This document shows positions 54,788 to 64,000 of a DNA stretch of 64,000 nt, piece after piece. This stretch comes from Camellia lanceoleosa (Eukaryota > Streptophyta > Magnoliopsida > Ericales > Theaceae), in the NCBI GenBank assembly GCA_025200525.1, contig CM045762.1, positions 30,398,196-30,462,195 on the forward strand, in the 5' to 3' direction. The number at the start of each line of letters is the position of its first letter. Positions within the stretch are counted from its first letter, which is position 1. Both the position numbers and the translations under genes were made by a program. The notes beneath the pieces are model-generated. The model had not been told where the DNA came from and did no database searches. It saw only the letters and a program-made list of their open reading frames with translations.

Positions 54788-56580
54788 TCAGTTTTGGACT
54801 GGGACGAAACCGAGTTCGTCGAGCACCTTCTTGCAATCGGCGAGAGAGTCTTTCTTCCTGAATCCGATAGGGTTGGCGAAGCGTTTGGTGGATTCCATGC
54901 CGCTGTTCCCAGCGAGAGAGATTCTGGCATTGTTGATTTCGGACACCGACTCGTCGCAGTCAGTGTCGGGGCTGTTGACGGCAGTGACGTCGCAGATTTC
55001 GTCCTGGTGGTCTCCGGTTACTTTCAGGCTGTACTTCCCTTCCTTGTCGGCTTTTCCAGACACAGTGTAGGTCACTGTCTGATTGTCTTGGCCTCTGCAG
55101 TTGAGTTCTACCTCAGCATCTGCAACAACAAACGAGTTCAAGTTTGAAACAATTAGATCTAAAAGAATATTTTAATACAAAAGTGTGTGAATTATATAAT
55201 AGTACATACACAATAACAACATATTTGTACGTGATTCATGTATTGATATCTGTGATACAATTATGGGTATGTTTGGTTTGTATTTGGGGGATGAGTTTTA
55301 GAAAAAAAATTTTAAAAAATTGTTTGGTTTGAGTTTTTCTCAAAAAAATTTCAAAATTACTTGGTATGTTTGGTTTGTGTTTCAGAAACATGTTTCTGAA
55401 AAAAAAAGTACGAAAACATGTTTGGTTTGGTTTTTTGGGAAATTTGTTTTGAAAAATTGTTTTGAGAGAGAATTTGGGAAAAAGTGATTGATTTGATGTG
55501 TGTGTGAGAGAGGTTTGTTTGGAAAAGTTGTTTGGTTTGTGTGTTTTGGGAAATTTTTTTGGGAAAATTTGTTTGGTAGAGAAAATTTCTGAAACTTGTT
55601 TGGGAAAAAAATTTCTGAAATTTTTTTCCCAAACACAAACCAAACGTTACATATCAATCAATCACTTTTTCTCTCTTCTTTCTCCTTCTCAATCACTTTT
55701 TCTCTCACACACATCTACTCAAATTCTTCTCAAATATCAAATCATCTCAAACTCCTAAAAAAACAACTCTCCCAAAATATACAACCAAACAAACCAAAAA
55801 AATTTCTAAACTCTTTCTCCAAAATTTTTTTCAAAAATAACTTTCCCAAAAACAAACCAAACAAGCCCTATATATTTATAGATATCAGATGACATTGACT
55901 AATATATTAATGAATATCGAAATCAAAAATTTTAAATCTCAATATATATATCGATCAATATTTAAATTTCTGTATGAGAACACTAATGTAGCATGTGTAT
56001 ACATTCTTCCAACTAATAAATTCACTCTTAGAATGTGGGTTAGGTCAACTCTATTTTTATGTGTCTAAAAAAATTATTCAATAGTTTGAAAACACCACCA
56101 TAAGATGTATACGTGGTGCTTTTGACCAATAAAACCATGCAAAAACAATGAATATGACTAATTTTGTCCCCACAACCCAAAGGTAGGCCAAGTACAATCC
56201 TCCACCACCTACAAAATTAGCCCCTTTGGGCTTGAGATCTTATGTACCAGTTTGGTGTTATAGAACTACTGAATAATAACTAGTATATGCAAGTTGTTAT
56301 ATATTCTTATTGCATTGAAGACCGCAATTTGAACCACAGCGAAAGAGAGAGAGAGAGAGAGGTGACAAAAGTTAAAATTTCTAGCCAACCGAGTTAGCCC
56401 AAATTGATTATGTGACGCACCAGGAACTTTGTGACTGACTCTGGTCTCGAACAAGACGCGGCAAGTGTCACAGTAGACATAGCCTTCGACGAAGAATTCA
56501 TCTTTCTGGCAATTGGCGAAGCCAGCAAGGGCCAAGAGGCAAAGAGCGGAAGTGATTAAGGCTACAAAAGCCTTTGCCAT
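54788..56580 (-). CDS. Ole e 1-like (pollen allergen/extensin family) secreted protein
   Basis: Two exons on the minus strand, 56421-56580 and 54788-55119, joined by GT/AG sites, total 492 bases or 163 residues plus stop. Residues 1-24 (MAKAFVALITSALCLLALAGFANC) are a signal peptide, so the product is secreted to the apoplast or wall. The mature part starts with FFVEGYVYCDTCRVLFETRVSHKVP, the Ole e 1 domain signature, then a beta-rich domain with cysteines that fit the family's disulfide pattern (YCDTC, LNCRG, DEICDV, DTDCDES, ADCKK) and ends LGFVPVQN. Length agrees with the family (about 150-175). Members act in pollen, root or wall biology; many are non-allergenic, and the exact role is unknown. 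A TATA box lies 97-105 bases upstream. The 1.3-kb intron holds a foldback element. It is intact and probably functional. Confidence 0.93.
55265..55868. mobile_element. Foldback MITE in the Ole e 1-like intron
   Basis: Ends GGGTATGTTTGGTTTG and, reverse-complemented, GGGCTTGTTTGGTTTG. Both arms are largely complementary and are themselves built of repeated TTTGGTTTGTGTTT-type words, at least six copies on the left arm. Flanks end in TTAT and start with TATA; the target duplication is too AT-rich to define. Confidence 0.7.
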
Positions 56581-56676
56581 TTTTATTTTTATTTTTTTTA
56601 AATTTATTTTTGCTTTTTTGTTTTGTTGGGATGGTTTTTTGGGGGTTGCTATGGATCTTGAGGGTACGAGGAGTCC

Positions 56677-56685
56677 ACTTTTATA
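56677..56685 (-). promoter_or_regulatory. TATA box of the Ole e 1-like gene
   Basis: TTATAAAAG on the minus strand, about 100 bases upstream of the ATG at 56580, leaving a leader of about 65-75 bases. Confidence 0.65.
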
Positions 56686-56715
56686 ATGGAGTTTTTCAGA
56701 GAAAAGCGAGGTCAT

Positions 56716-58216
56716 CTGTTATGTTTGTGTGGTAAGTGAAAGTTCTTGTGCCACACATTTGTGAGATTTTTAGGGGGAGATTGACTCTTTCAAAGTTTTG
56801 CTATTTTTAACAAAAGGAAATGGATCCTCTTGCTCTCTCTAGTTTGACATTCGACCCACGGCAGAAGTTATTTCATGTCCATAGCACATAATTAGGTGGT
56901 ATTTCAAAGGAAAAATTATTGATTGCTTCAAGGTATGGCATAATTATATTCATGACCAGTCATAAATTTTTATATCTTCTTATATTCTTCAATTACTCAA
57001 TATAAAATTGTACATTTAACATCTTCTATCAATCAAAATATATTTGAGACACCATGTAATTGTGTCTCAAAATCAACGAATAACTTCTCATTTCATGGAA
57101 ATGGTTGCTAGGAAAATGACAGAACCCACTACATGTTGGGAATGAGAGAGATAGAAGGGTTGTGACATTTAGTAATTGGTGTTTGGTATGAGTCATGATG
57201 TGGTGTCATATGGATGTTATAAAAATTTCCCAGCTAAAGAGGTTTTGTTGGTGAGGTAATCTCACTTTAGTTATCTCAATGATCCAAATCATTTTACTTA
57301 CAAGATTATTTGAGCCATTTTTTCAAACAATAAATTTAATTAACTAATTATCAATAGTTATGTAATTAGATCATACATTTGTTTTAAAAGGATAGTCGCT
57401 AAGCATGATTTTGACAATAAATGATTTATTTTTTTTAAATAAATATAATTCAATAATTTAGGTTTTATATTTTATTTTATCATGATGCTCTTCCCAATAG
57501 CCTCTGCTACATTATCATGTTATCATTAAAAGGATTTTTTTTTTATTTTTTTATTTAAAAATGACCATTCCTATCGCAGAGTCAAAGAAAACGACTTTTT
57601 ATCCAATTCTAAGTAATAAAAAATTATTAGATTTTTTTTATAATTCAATATTTGGCTTGTCCGACCAACTAATCCTGAAGATCAATTCCACCACTTAATT
57701 CGTAGAATCTCAAAAAAATTCAAAATCTTAAAATTGCACTTACAAAGTTTCAAATATAAGACTTTAAAGGAAGCACACTATCAAATCCCAAATATTCACT
57801 ATGAAACCAAACCATTGGGATTATTACAAATCATTAGATTACGTTTCTGTTTATGGATTAAGACGAAAAGAATCAGATGGAACCAAGTGAAATTGTTTTT
57901 TTATTATTATTAATAATTGTGCACATGCATGCGTTCGCATTTTATATTTAAATTTTTGGTAGTTTTGTAAATTTTTGGTTGTTTTGTGATCAAGAAAAAT
58001 TGATTAACAGTTTTGGATGATGGGATGAGGAAGAAAAATCATTATAATAATTATTAAATATAATAATTATTGAGTGAGAACATGTGACAGTTACAAAAGG
58101 AAAAATGATATTCTTAAAAAAGAGGGCCTTACGTATAGGTTTTAATAGGTAGATTTATTATCTAATAGGTCATATGATAATTAATGGTGTTTTTTTATTA
58201 AATACTATTTAAAAAG
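56716..58216. other. Upstream region of the Ole e 1-like gene and AT-rich intergenic DNA
   Basis: No gene is supported. The first few hundred bases are promoter by position. Beyond about 57300 the sequence is AT-rich with poly(T) runs (57534-57560) and no recognisable element ends. Confidence 0.5.
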
Positions 58217-59420
58217 GTCACTAATTGTTAATTTTCCACGATAATTTAAAAATTTTGTTACAAAAAATGTCACTAATTATAAGTTTTAACGACAGTTTAA
58301 AAAAATCGTTTCAAAAAAGTCACTAGTTTTTTATTTTTAGCGACAATTTAAAAATTTTATCCCAAAAAAAGTCACTAATTATAAATTTTAATGATAATTT
58401 ATACAAACCGTTACAAAAAAAAGTTACTAATTGTTAATTTTAGTGACATATATAACAAATCATCACAAAAAGTTATTTGGGTAAATTATACTTTGCACCT
58501 TTGCACTTTATACCAAATCTCATTTTGGTCACATGAAATCGTAACAGTCAACTCCCTACACGTTTGGTCAAATCTCACTTTGGTTTTTATATATAAAATC
58601 GTGAGAGTTAACTCTCTGCACTTATAAAATCGTGATAATGAACTCCTTACACTTCTAGTCAAGTGTTAATATCTCCCTTTTGTTACTCCATTGTATAAAT
58701 CTTGAAGTCAGTAATGTGACAAGCATATGACTACAAAATGAGGGCAAAAAAAGAAAATCACACAAATTTCCTGTCTATATACATTTCGTCCCAAAATTTA
58801 CATCAAATTTTAATTGTATTTAGCTAAAAAAAAAACGCAAATTGTAAATGATTAAAGAGATGAACTATGGTTTTGTAAAAATTGGAATAATGAAACTCTG
58901 TTTTTCACAGTAACAGAGTCTTCGATTTCTCTACTACCTTTTTTTTTTTTCCCCTTCAAAACCTTTATTTTTTTTACCTCTTCATCCTAATTTTCAGCAT
59001 ATGAGACATACACATACGCACACATATATTATATAACTCCCACATACTTATCACGTAGAACAAAGTGTATATTTGTGAAAAATAAGAATGATTTTTCTCT
59101 CTTGCCCTCATTTCGTAGTTACATGTTTATTACATGGTTGGATTTTATTGAAAACCTAAATAATGAAATTATAGAAGGGGCAAACTGACACTAGAAGTGT
59201 AAGGGTTGATGTCACAATTCTATGTATAGATATTAAAGTGAGATTTGACCAAAAGTACAGGGGGTTAATTATCATGATTTCATGTGTACAGACTAAAATG
59301 AGATTTGGTACAAAGTGTAGGAGTACAAAGTGTCATTTACCCAAATTATTTTTAACGATAATTTTATTATAACTTATTTTCAATAGGACTTTATGAGAAT
59401 TAAATATAATTATTAGGACA
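58217..59420. repeat. Tandem 50-52-bp repeat interrupted by a MULE-like element
   Basis: Units beginning GTCACTAATT and containing TTTTAACGACARTTTAAAAA recur at 58217, 58269, 58319, 58371, 58423 and 58472. The last unit is cut at 58478 and its missing remainder (TTAACGATAATTTTATTATAAC) continues at 59352, after the MULE-like insertion. The unit resembles CACTA-type subterminal repeats, but no CACTA ends were found. Confidence 0.7.
58479..59342. mobile_element. MULE-like foldback element, 864 bp
   Basis: Ends GGGTAAATTATACTTTGCAC and, reverse-complemented, GGGTAAATGACACTTTGTAC. Flanks AAGTTATTT (58470-58478) and AAATTATTT (59343-59351) form a 9-bp duplication with one mismatch. Arms of about 350 bases share ACCAAATCTCATTTTGGTC, GGTCAAATCTCACTTT and CATGTAATAAAC-type blocks. 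No coding region. Terminal sequence is akin to the elements at 26379 and 27823. Confidence 0.8.
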
Positions 59421-59457
59421 TATTAATAATTTATCCAACAAAAAAGTATGCTAATGG

Positions 59458-60343
59458 TGTAAGACCGATTTGTAATGCCTATAGACACTTAAATTTTTAT
59501 ATGTCTTGATCACCATCTGATTAATCAAGATGAATAAATTTTCTTGATTAATCAAATTTAAGATGGTCAAATTTTCCAAATGGATGTAGGTCCTACTAAA
59601 ATTATGGATCTTAACCCATTTTAAATTATGGGTCATACCAAAATAAAACTAAACTTATTTTGACAATTGAGTCAACCCAAATGTGTGGGGCCCATGAAAA
59701 TATTTTATCAAAATTTAGTAGAATAATTTAAATTTAAATTTGAATGCAAATCATGCCTATAAGAGAAGAAGTAAATTGCTTGTTTCTTGAAAATTAAAGT
59801 CAATTTTGAAGTTTTCAAAATTAACCTTCCTCTTCTAAGTCTATAAATAAGAGGCTCTCATTAAGGGGAAAGGGGACACATTTCTTTGGCTAATGGTCTT
59901 GAAGCTTCTAAACAATCTCGAGACTCTGCCAAATTCTCTCCTTAAAATTTTCTCTAAAGTTCCTCAAACTTAAAAGAAAGGATTATCAAGCACTCAAAAC
60001 TTGTGCCAATCTTTTCAAGTTATAAATACAAATTTGGTCTCTCTTTTTAAAGAGGTCATTTCAAGGCTCGTTCGAGATCAAGTCGTTCAAGCCCGAGAAC
60101 AAGCCTTTCTTCTCCAAGTTTCTCCATTCGAAGACTTGAAGAAATTCATCAACTTGTCTAGTTCAACAACAAGCTTTTACAGCCGTTAAATTACACCCAT
60201 TTCGGAGATTGAATCAGAGGATTTGTTCTTTTGTAATAGAGTAAACCAAAGAGAATTGTACTCATTTGTTATAATCAAATAAAATTAATTATTTGTGCAT
60301 TTATTTCGCGTCTTAATTGTAGGATACGAAATTTGTGCTTACA
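59458..60343 (+). repeat. 5' LTR of the gypsy element
   Basis: Begins TGTAAGACC and ends GTGCTTACA, so TGTAAG...CTTACA inverted ends are present. A TATA box (TATAAATA, 59842-59849) and an AATAAA signal with downstream T-rich sequence (about 60280-60300) are in the expected order. The second LTR is outside the window, so borders rest on the ends and the primer site. Confidence 0.75.
59842..59849 (+). promoter_or_regulatory. LTR promoter TATA box
   Basis: TATAAATA preceded by CTAAGTC and followed by GAGGCTCTC, central in the LTR. Confidence 0.6.
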
Positions 60344-60345
60344 AA

Positions 60346-60366
60346 TTTTGGCACATCCAGTGGGAC
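60346..60366 (+). other. Primer-binding region of the gypsy element
   Basis: TTTTGGCACATCCAGTGGGA immediately follows the LTR. It resembles the TTGGCGCCRYCNGTGGGRA signatures at the start of many plant gypsy elements, with decay at CpG positions. The exact tRNA cannot be assigned safely. Confidence 0.55.
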
Positions 60367-60428
60367 CTCTCTGCCTCTCATCTCTTTCTCCTAAAGCATC
60401 TTCCCGGAGTCTTGTTTGATCAAGCATA

Positions 60429-63400
60429 ATGGTTTCAAAGAAAGTTCATATTGCTCCGATCAATAAGAATGCCACTGTCATGACCAGCAACAACAGCACT
60501 TCTACGGGTCTGATCACTCGTAGCAAGACCAAGAAAACCATTGCTCTCCCACTCACGGGGTCATGCCTACCGCCAATGCAACAAAACAAGTGCAAGGCAA
60601 GTCTCACAAATCTATCACGGTATCCACGTCTGGGGCTAAGCAAAAAGAAATGAGGGAATTGAAGAAGTTCACTTCTGTCTCAAAGGATTCTCTACCAAAA
60701 GGTTTCTCTCCACACCCAACACTCGTAGCTTCTGATACAAACTCAAGTCCAGGCTTACACTCAGGATCATCTCCTAGTAGTCCTCAATGTGCAATTTCAT
60801 CGAATCACTCAGATTTGTCTCGCCCAGTGGCCATGCAAGTCATGACCACTGGCACCACTTCAGTGGAAGAACAATTAGCGACCATGACTTGTGCCATTGA
60901 CAAGCTCACCAAAACTGTAGAAGAGAAAGATCTTCAGATTGCCACCCTGGTGAACAAGTTAGAAGCACGAAATGCTGACGAGGCAAGTCAAGACAATTCT
61001 CATCAACTTGGCTTTACACCATGAGGCACGTTTGTTGAGAAGGTGAACCTTGCGTATAAGTCCAAGCAAGTTGTTGGTGAGGAAACTTGCCATACATCTA
61101 TTGCGAGGCAAGCGATTGGCACAAGTAATCAACCAGCATTCATTGCTTCTTTGTCTATTCAACAACTCTAAGACATGATTCAAATACCATCCAAGCACAA
61201 TACGGTGGGCCCTTGCAAAACGCTTTCATGTACTCCAAGCCTTACATAAAGAGGATAGACATTCTCAGAAAGCCTAGTGGATACCAACCTCCCAAGTTCC
61301 AGCAGTTCGACAGAAAAGGTAATCCTAAACAACATGTCGCTCACTTTGTTGAAACTTGCAACAATGCCGGGACAGACGGAGATCTACTTGTCAAACAATT
61401 TGTTCGGTCACTCAAAGGAAATACCTTTGATTGGTATACTGATTTAAAGGCTGATTTAATTGACAGATGGGAGCAAATAGAACGTGAATTCCTTAATCAT
61501 TTCTGTAGCACCCGTCGTATAGTAAGCATGATGGAATTAACCAGTACCAAGCAATGGAAGGATGAGCCCGTGGTAGACTACATCAACCATTGGTGTGCTC
61601 TAAGTCTAGATTGCAAAGACCGACTCTCTGAGATCTCAACTGTGGAGATATGCATGCAAGGCATGCACTAGGGACTCCTTTACATCCTTCAAGGGATACA
61701 ACCACGAACATTTGAAGAGTTAGCTACACGTTCACATGACATGGAAATTAGCATAGCCAACCATGGTGGGAAAGACCTTCCCATTCTTAAACAAAGAAAA
61801 GATAACAAAAAAGTGAAAAAATGAGGCAAGCCTTTCAAAGGTACCACAAAAGAAGCAATGGTGGTAACCACAGCTCTAATCAAGATTTCAAAGAAAGACA
61901 AGAAAAAATAAGAAATGAAGGAAACACGCCCATCTCTAAAGAAACTACAAGAAAAGAAGTATCCCTTTCTTAACTCCGATGTACCAGGGATGTTAGAAGA
62001 TCTACTTGAAAAAAAGTCATTCAACTCCCTGAGTGCAAACGTCCTAAAGAAAATAGGTCGTGTAAAGGATTCGAAGTACTTCTACTATCATCGGATAGTT
62101 AGTCATCCTATTGAAAAATGCTTCGTGTTAAAGGAATTGCTCGTGGACTCGGCCAGGAAGAACAAAATCCTCTTGGACCTTGACAAATCGACAAAATCCA
62201 ACCATGTGATGGTTATTGTAGGACCTCCAAATTCTCCATCCTCAAAATCCAAGATAGAAATGTCACAATCTACAATCCCAATAGTGAAAGCAATTCCCAA
62301 AGTCATCTAGTTTGGTTCACTTGAACCTATCATTATTCAAGTTCCAAATCAAGACATGTATATGCATGATGGCTTTGAAGAAGTCTTAACTATTAGAGAA
62401 GATGAAAGTTAGACTCTCGTGACACGAAGTAAGGCACGAAGAAGCAAGTCCAAGACTCAACATTTTCCACTCAAGAAAGTAAAACAAAAGAACTCCCATC
62501 GACATTCCAAGAATGAGATGATGGACAAAATGAAGAATGAAAAAAAAATGCAACAAGAAGATAAATTTCCTGAAGAAAAATCGCGTGCCCCAATCATCCT
62601 GCAAGACTTCTTCCCCATTGGGTATTTTGGAGATGACTTGGTCAAGGCAGTCTATATGGTTTCAACCATTGAAGCAAATATAGAACAAGTTCACGCCATT
62701 AAGGCAACGCCAGATAAGGAGGAAATTGATGTCTTGACAACCTTCAAAGAACTACCCCTATGTTTCAGTTTGCGTGAAACGTCTCATCTCCCTCGGTCTG
62801 TACAACTTGCACTTGTTTGAGTGTTAGAAGATCCTGGGAAATATGAGTTTGTTGTTAATGAGCTAGACTATCCCAAGGTGAACTCCATCACTTCTGTTCC
62901 TTGTTGCACAACAATCACCTTCACTGATGAAAACCTTCAACTAGATGCAAAGCCACACAATCGTTCATTGTTTGTCTCTGGCTTTATTAGTGAACAAAAA
63001 GTTAACTGCATCCTTGTTGATGGAGGCTAAGTGGTAAACATCATGCCAAAGTTCACCATGAAGAAACTCAAAATCCCAATTGATGAGTTAGCTCGAAACC
63101 GTCTGGTTATTCAAGGTTTTAACCAAAGGGAGCAACATGAGATTGGTATGATTCATTTGAACCTCACAATTGGAGAACTCACAGCCAATACTTTGTTTCA
63201 CGTCATCGATTCAAGAACATCCTATAATTTGTTGCTTGGGCGACTTTGGGTCCATAGAAATGGTGTAGTTGGGTCAACTCTCCATCAATGTTTTAAATTT
63301 GACCAAGGTGGAATAAAGACGGTGTTAGCAGATGACAAGCCATTTACAGAAACTGAGTCTCACTTCACTGATGCAAAATTTTATTTGGATTCCAATGGGA

Positions 63401-63999
63401 TACCTAAAGTTATTCCAGCTAAAATCCTTTCTGCAAGAAAATAGAAAATAAATGAAGAAAAGCAAGATGTGTTGGACTTCTCAAGGGAAGATGTATCAAG
63501 TAGCAAAAGAGCACCTAAGATCGCTTCACCACAAAAACAGCCTTCATCCTCAAAAGGCCATGCAATGACATAAGTCTTCAGGTATGTGCCAAAGTCTCAA
63601 AGGAAAGAAGGGCAGTCGCTGTTTGAAGAAGTCACGACGTCCGCAAAATTTAAAAGAGACTTTGCTCACCCCGCAATAAAAGAAGGTCTGCAGATACTAC
63701 GAGTAGATGCAACGATACCAATTCCACAGATGGGATTGTTAAGCCTAATCAAACCTCCATTAAAGTGATTTGTTAGGCCTACGCAAAATTCTATCGAACA
63801 CAGCTCCTTACCTAAAAGATGAATAGAAGGGTTTGATCCACAAGCTTACAAGCTTCTAGCCAATTCAGGTTATGACTTTGTTGATCCCTTATCACTGGAA
63901 GAGTTAAGTCTTGAATTTACAGGTGAGAAGTTCATGGTCTCAATGAAACTCAAAGAAAGTTAAGGCAACAAGGGTACAGGGTGAGCTCTCCTAAGACCG
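60429..63999 (+). pseudogene. gypsy gag-protease polyprotein, broken
   Basis: The ATG at 60429 opens a basic, threonine/serine-rich start; a frameshift near 60560 moves to the frame with a coiled-coil-like segment (EEQLATMTCAIDKLTKTVEEKDLQIATL). A second shift before 61213 leads to the Retrotrans_gag domain (PPKFQQFDRKGNPKQHVAHF, LVKQFVRSLKGNTFDWYTDL, WEQIEREFLNHF). The retropepsin region is at about 62985-63240, with ILVDGG, then a stop (63028-63030), VNIMP, and YNLLLGRLWVH. In-frame stops lie at about 61669, 61822, 61909, 62308, 62410, 62818, 63028, 63442, 63571, 63766, 63820 and 63961. Several are TGA at likely former CGA codons. Confidence 0.85.
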
Positions 64000-64000
64000 G

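Larger units (their letters stand above)
59458..64000 (+). mobile_element. Ty3/gypsy retrotransposon, 5' part, runs off the window
   Basis: A 5' LTR (59458-60343), a primer-binding region and a gag-protease coding region in the plus orientation are present. Reverse transcriptase and the 3' LTR would lie beyond 64000. The coding region is one frame from 61213 to the window edge, broken by about a dozen nonsense codons, so the element is old. Confidence 0.85.

Noticed and set aside
1..64000. tRNA, rRNA or other structured RNA genes
   Set aside because: No cloverleaf-like segments with the conserved GGTTCRANYCC box or rRNA-like blocks were noticed on either strand by eye.

Overview
The window is nuclear DNA of a flowering plant, most likely a eudicot. 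It is AT-rich, has split genes with GT/AG introns, and carries Ty1/copia, Ty3/gypsy, hAT, CACTA, PIF/Harbinger and MULE-type elements plus many small foldback elements. I cannot name the species. Only three host genes can be supported, all on the minus strand: a single-exon DUF538 protein (1163-1573), an eight-exon UBC35/UBC36-type (Ubc13) ubiquitin-conjugating enzyme (3580-9168) whose exons join exactly into a 153-residue E2, and a two-exon Ole e 1-like secreted protein (54788-56580).

Layout. 1-9.4 kb is the gene-bearing part: DUF538, a simple-sequence spacer, then the E2 gene with its promoter and a 312-bp MULE-like insertion just upstream. 9.85-18.1 kb is a diverged tandem segmental duplication of about 4 kb; the two copies differ mainly by private insertions of small transposons, so each copy supplies the empty site of the other. 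18.15-18.54 kb is a Tourist-like element. 19.907-26.355 kb is a complete but decayed PIF/Harbinger element with TAA target-site duplications, a DDE transposase remnant, an opposite-strand Myb-like ORF remnant and a third ORF resembling the putative plant transposon protein family. 26.4-28.7 kb holds two MULE-like foldback elements.

28.907-48.741 kb is a three-level nest. A minus-strand Ty1/copia element (LTRs of about 150 bp) is split inside its integrase by a hAT element (31118-45842, 8-bp duplication AGTATTAG). The hAT is split near its 5' coding end by a 10-kb CACTA-like element (32433-42684) that has no visible transposase but carries a 162-bp tandem array with a five-monomer higher-order repeat. 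A second, much better preserved copia element (49291-54307, 314-bp LTRs) follows. After the Ole e 1-like gene, a MULE-like foldback (58479-59342) lies inside a 52-bp tandem repeat. The window ends in the 5' LTR, gag and protease region of a Ty3/gypsy element (59458 to beyond 64000) riddled with nonsense codons.

How it fits together: the three host genes are unrelated and show no operon-like logic. About four fifths of the window is mobile or repeated DNA, and the layered insertions give a relative insertion order. No rRNA, tRNA or CRISPR was seen.
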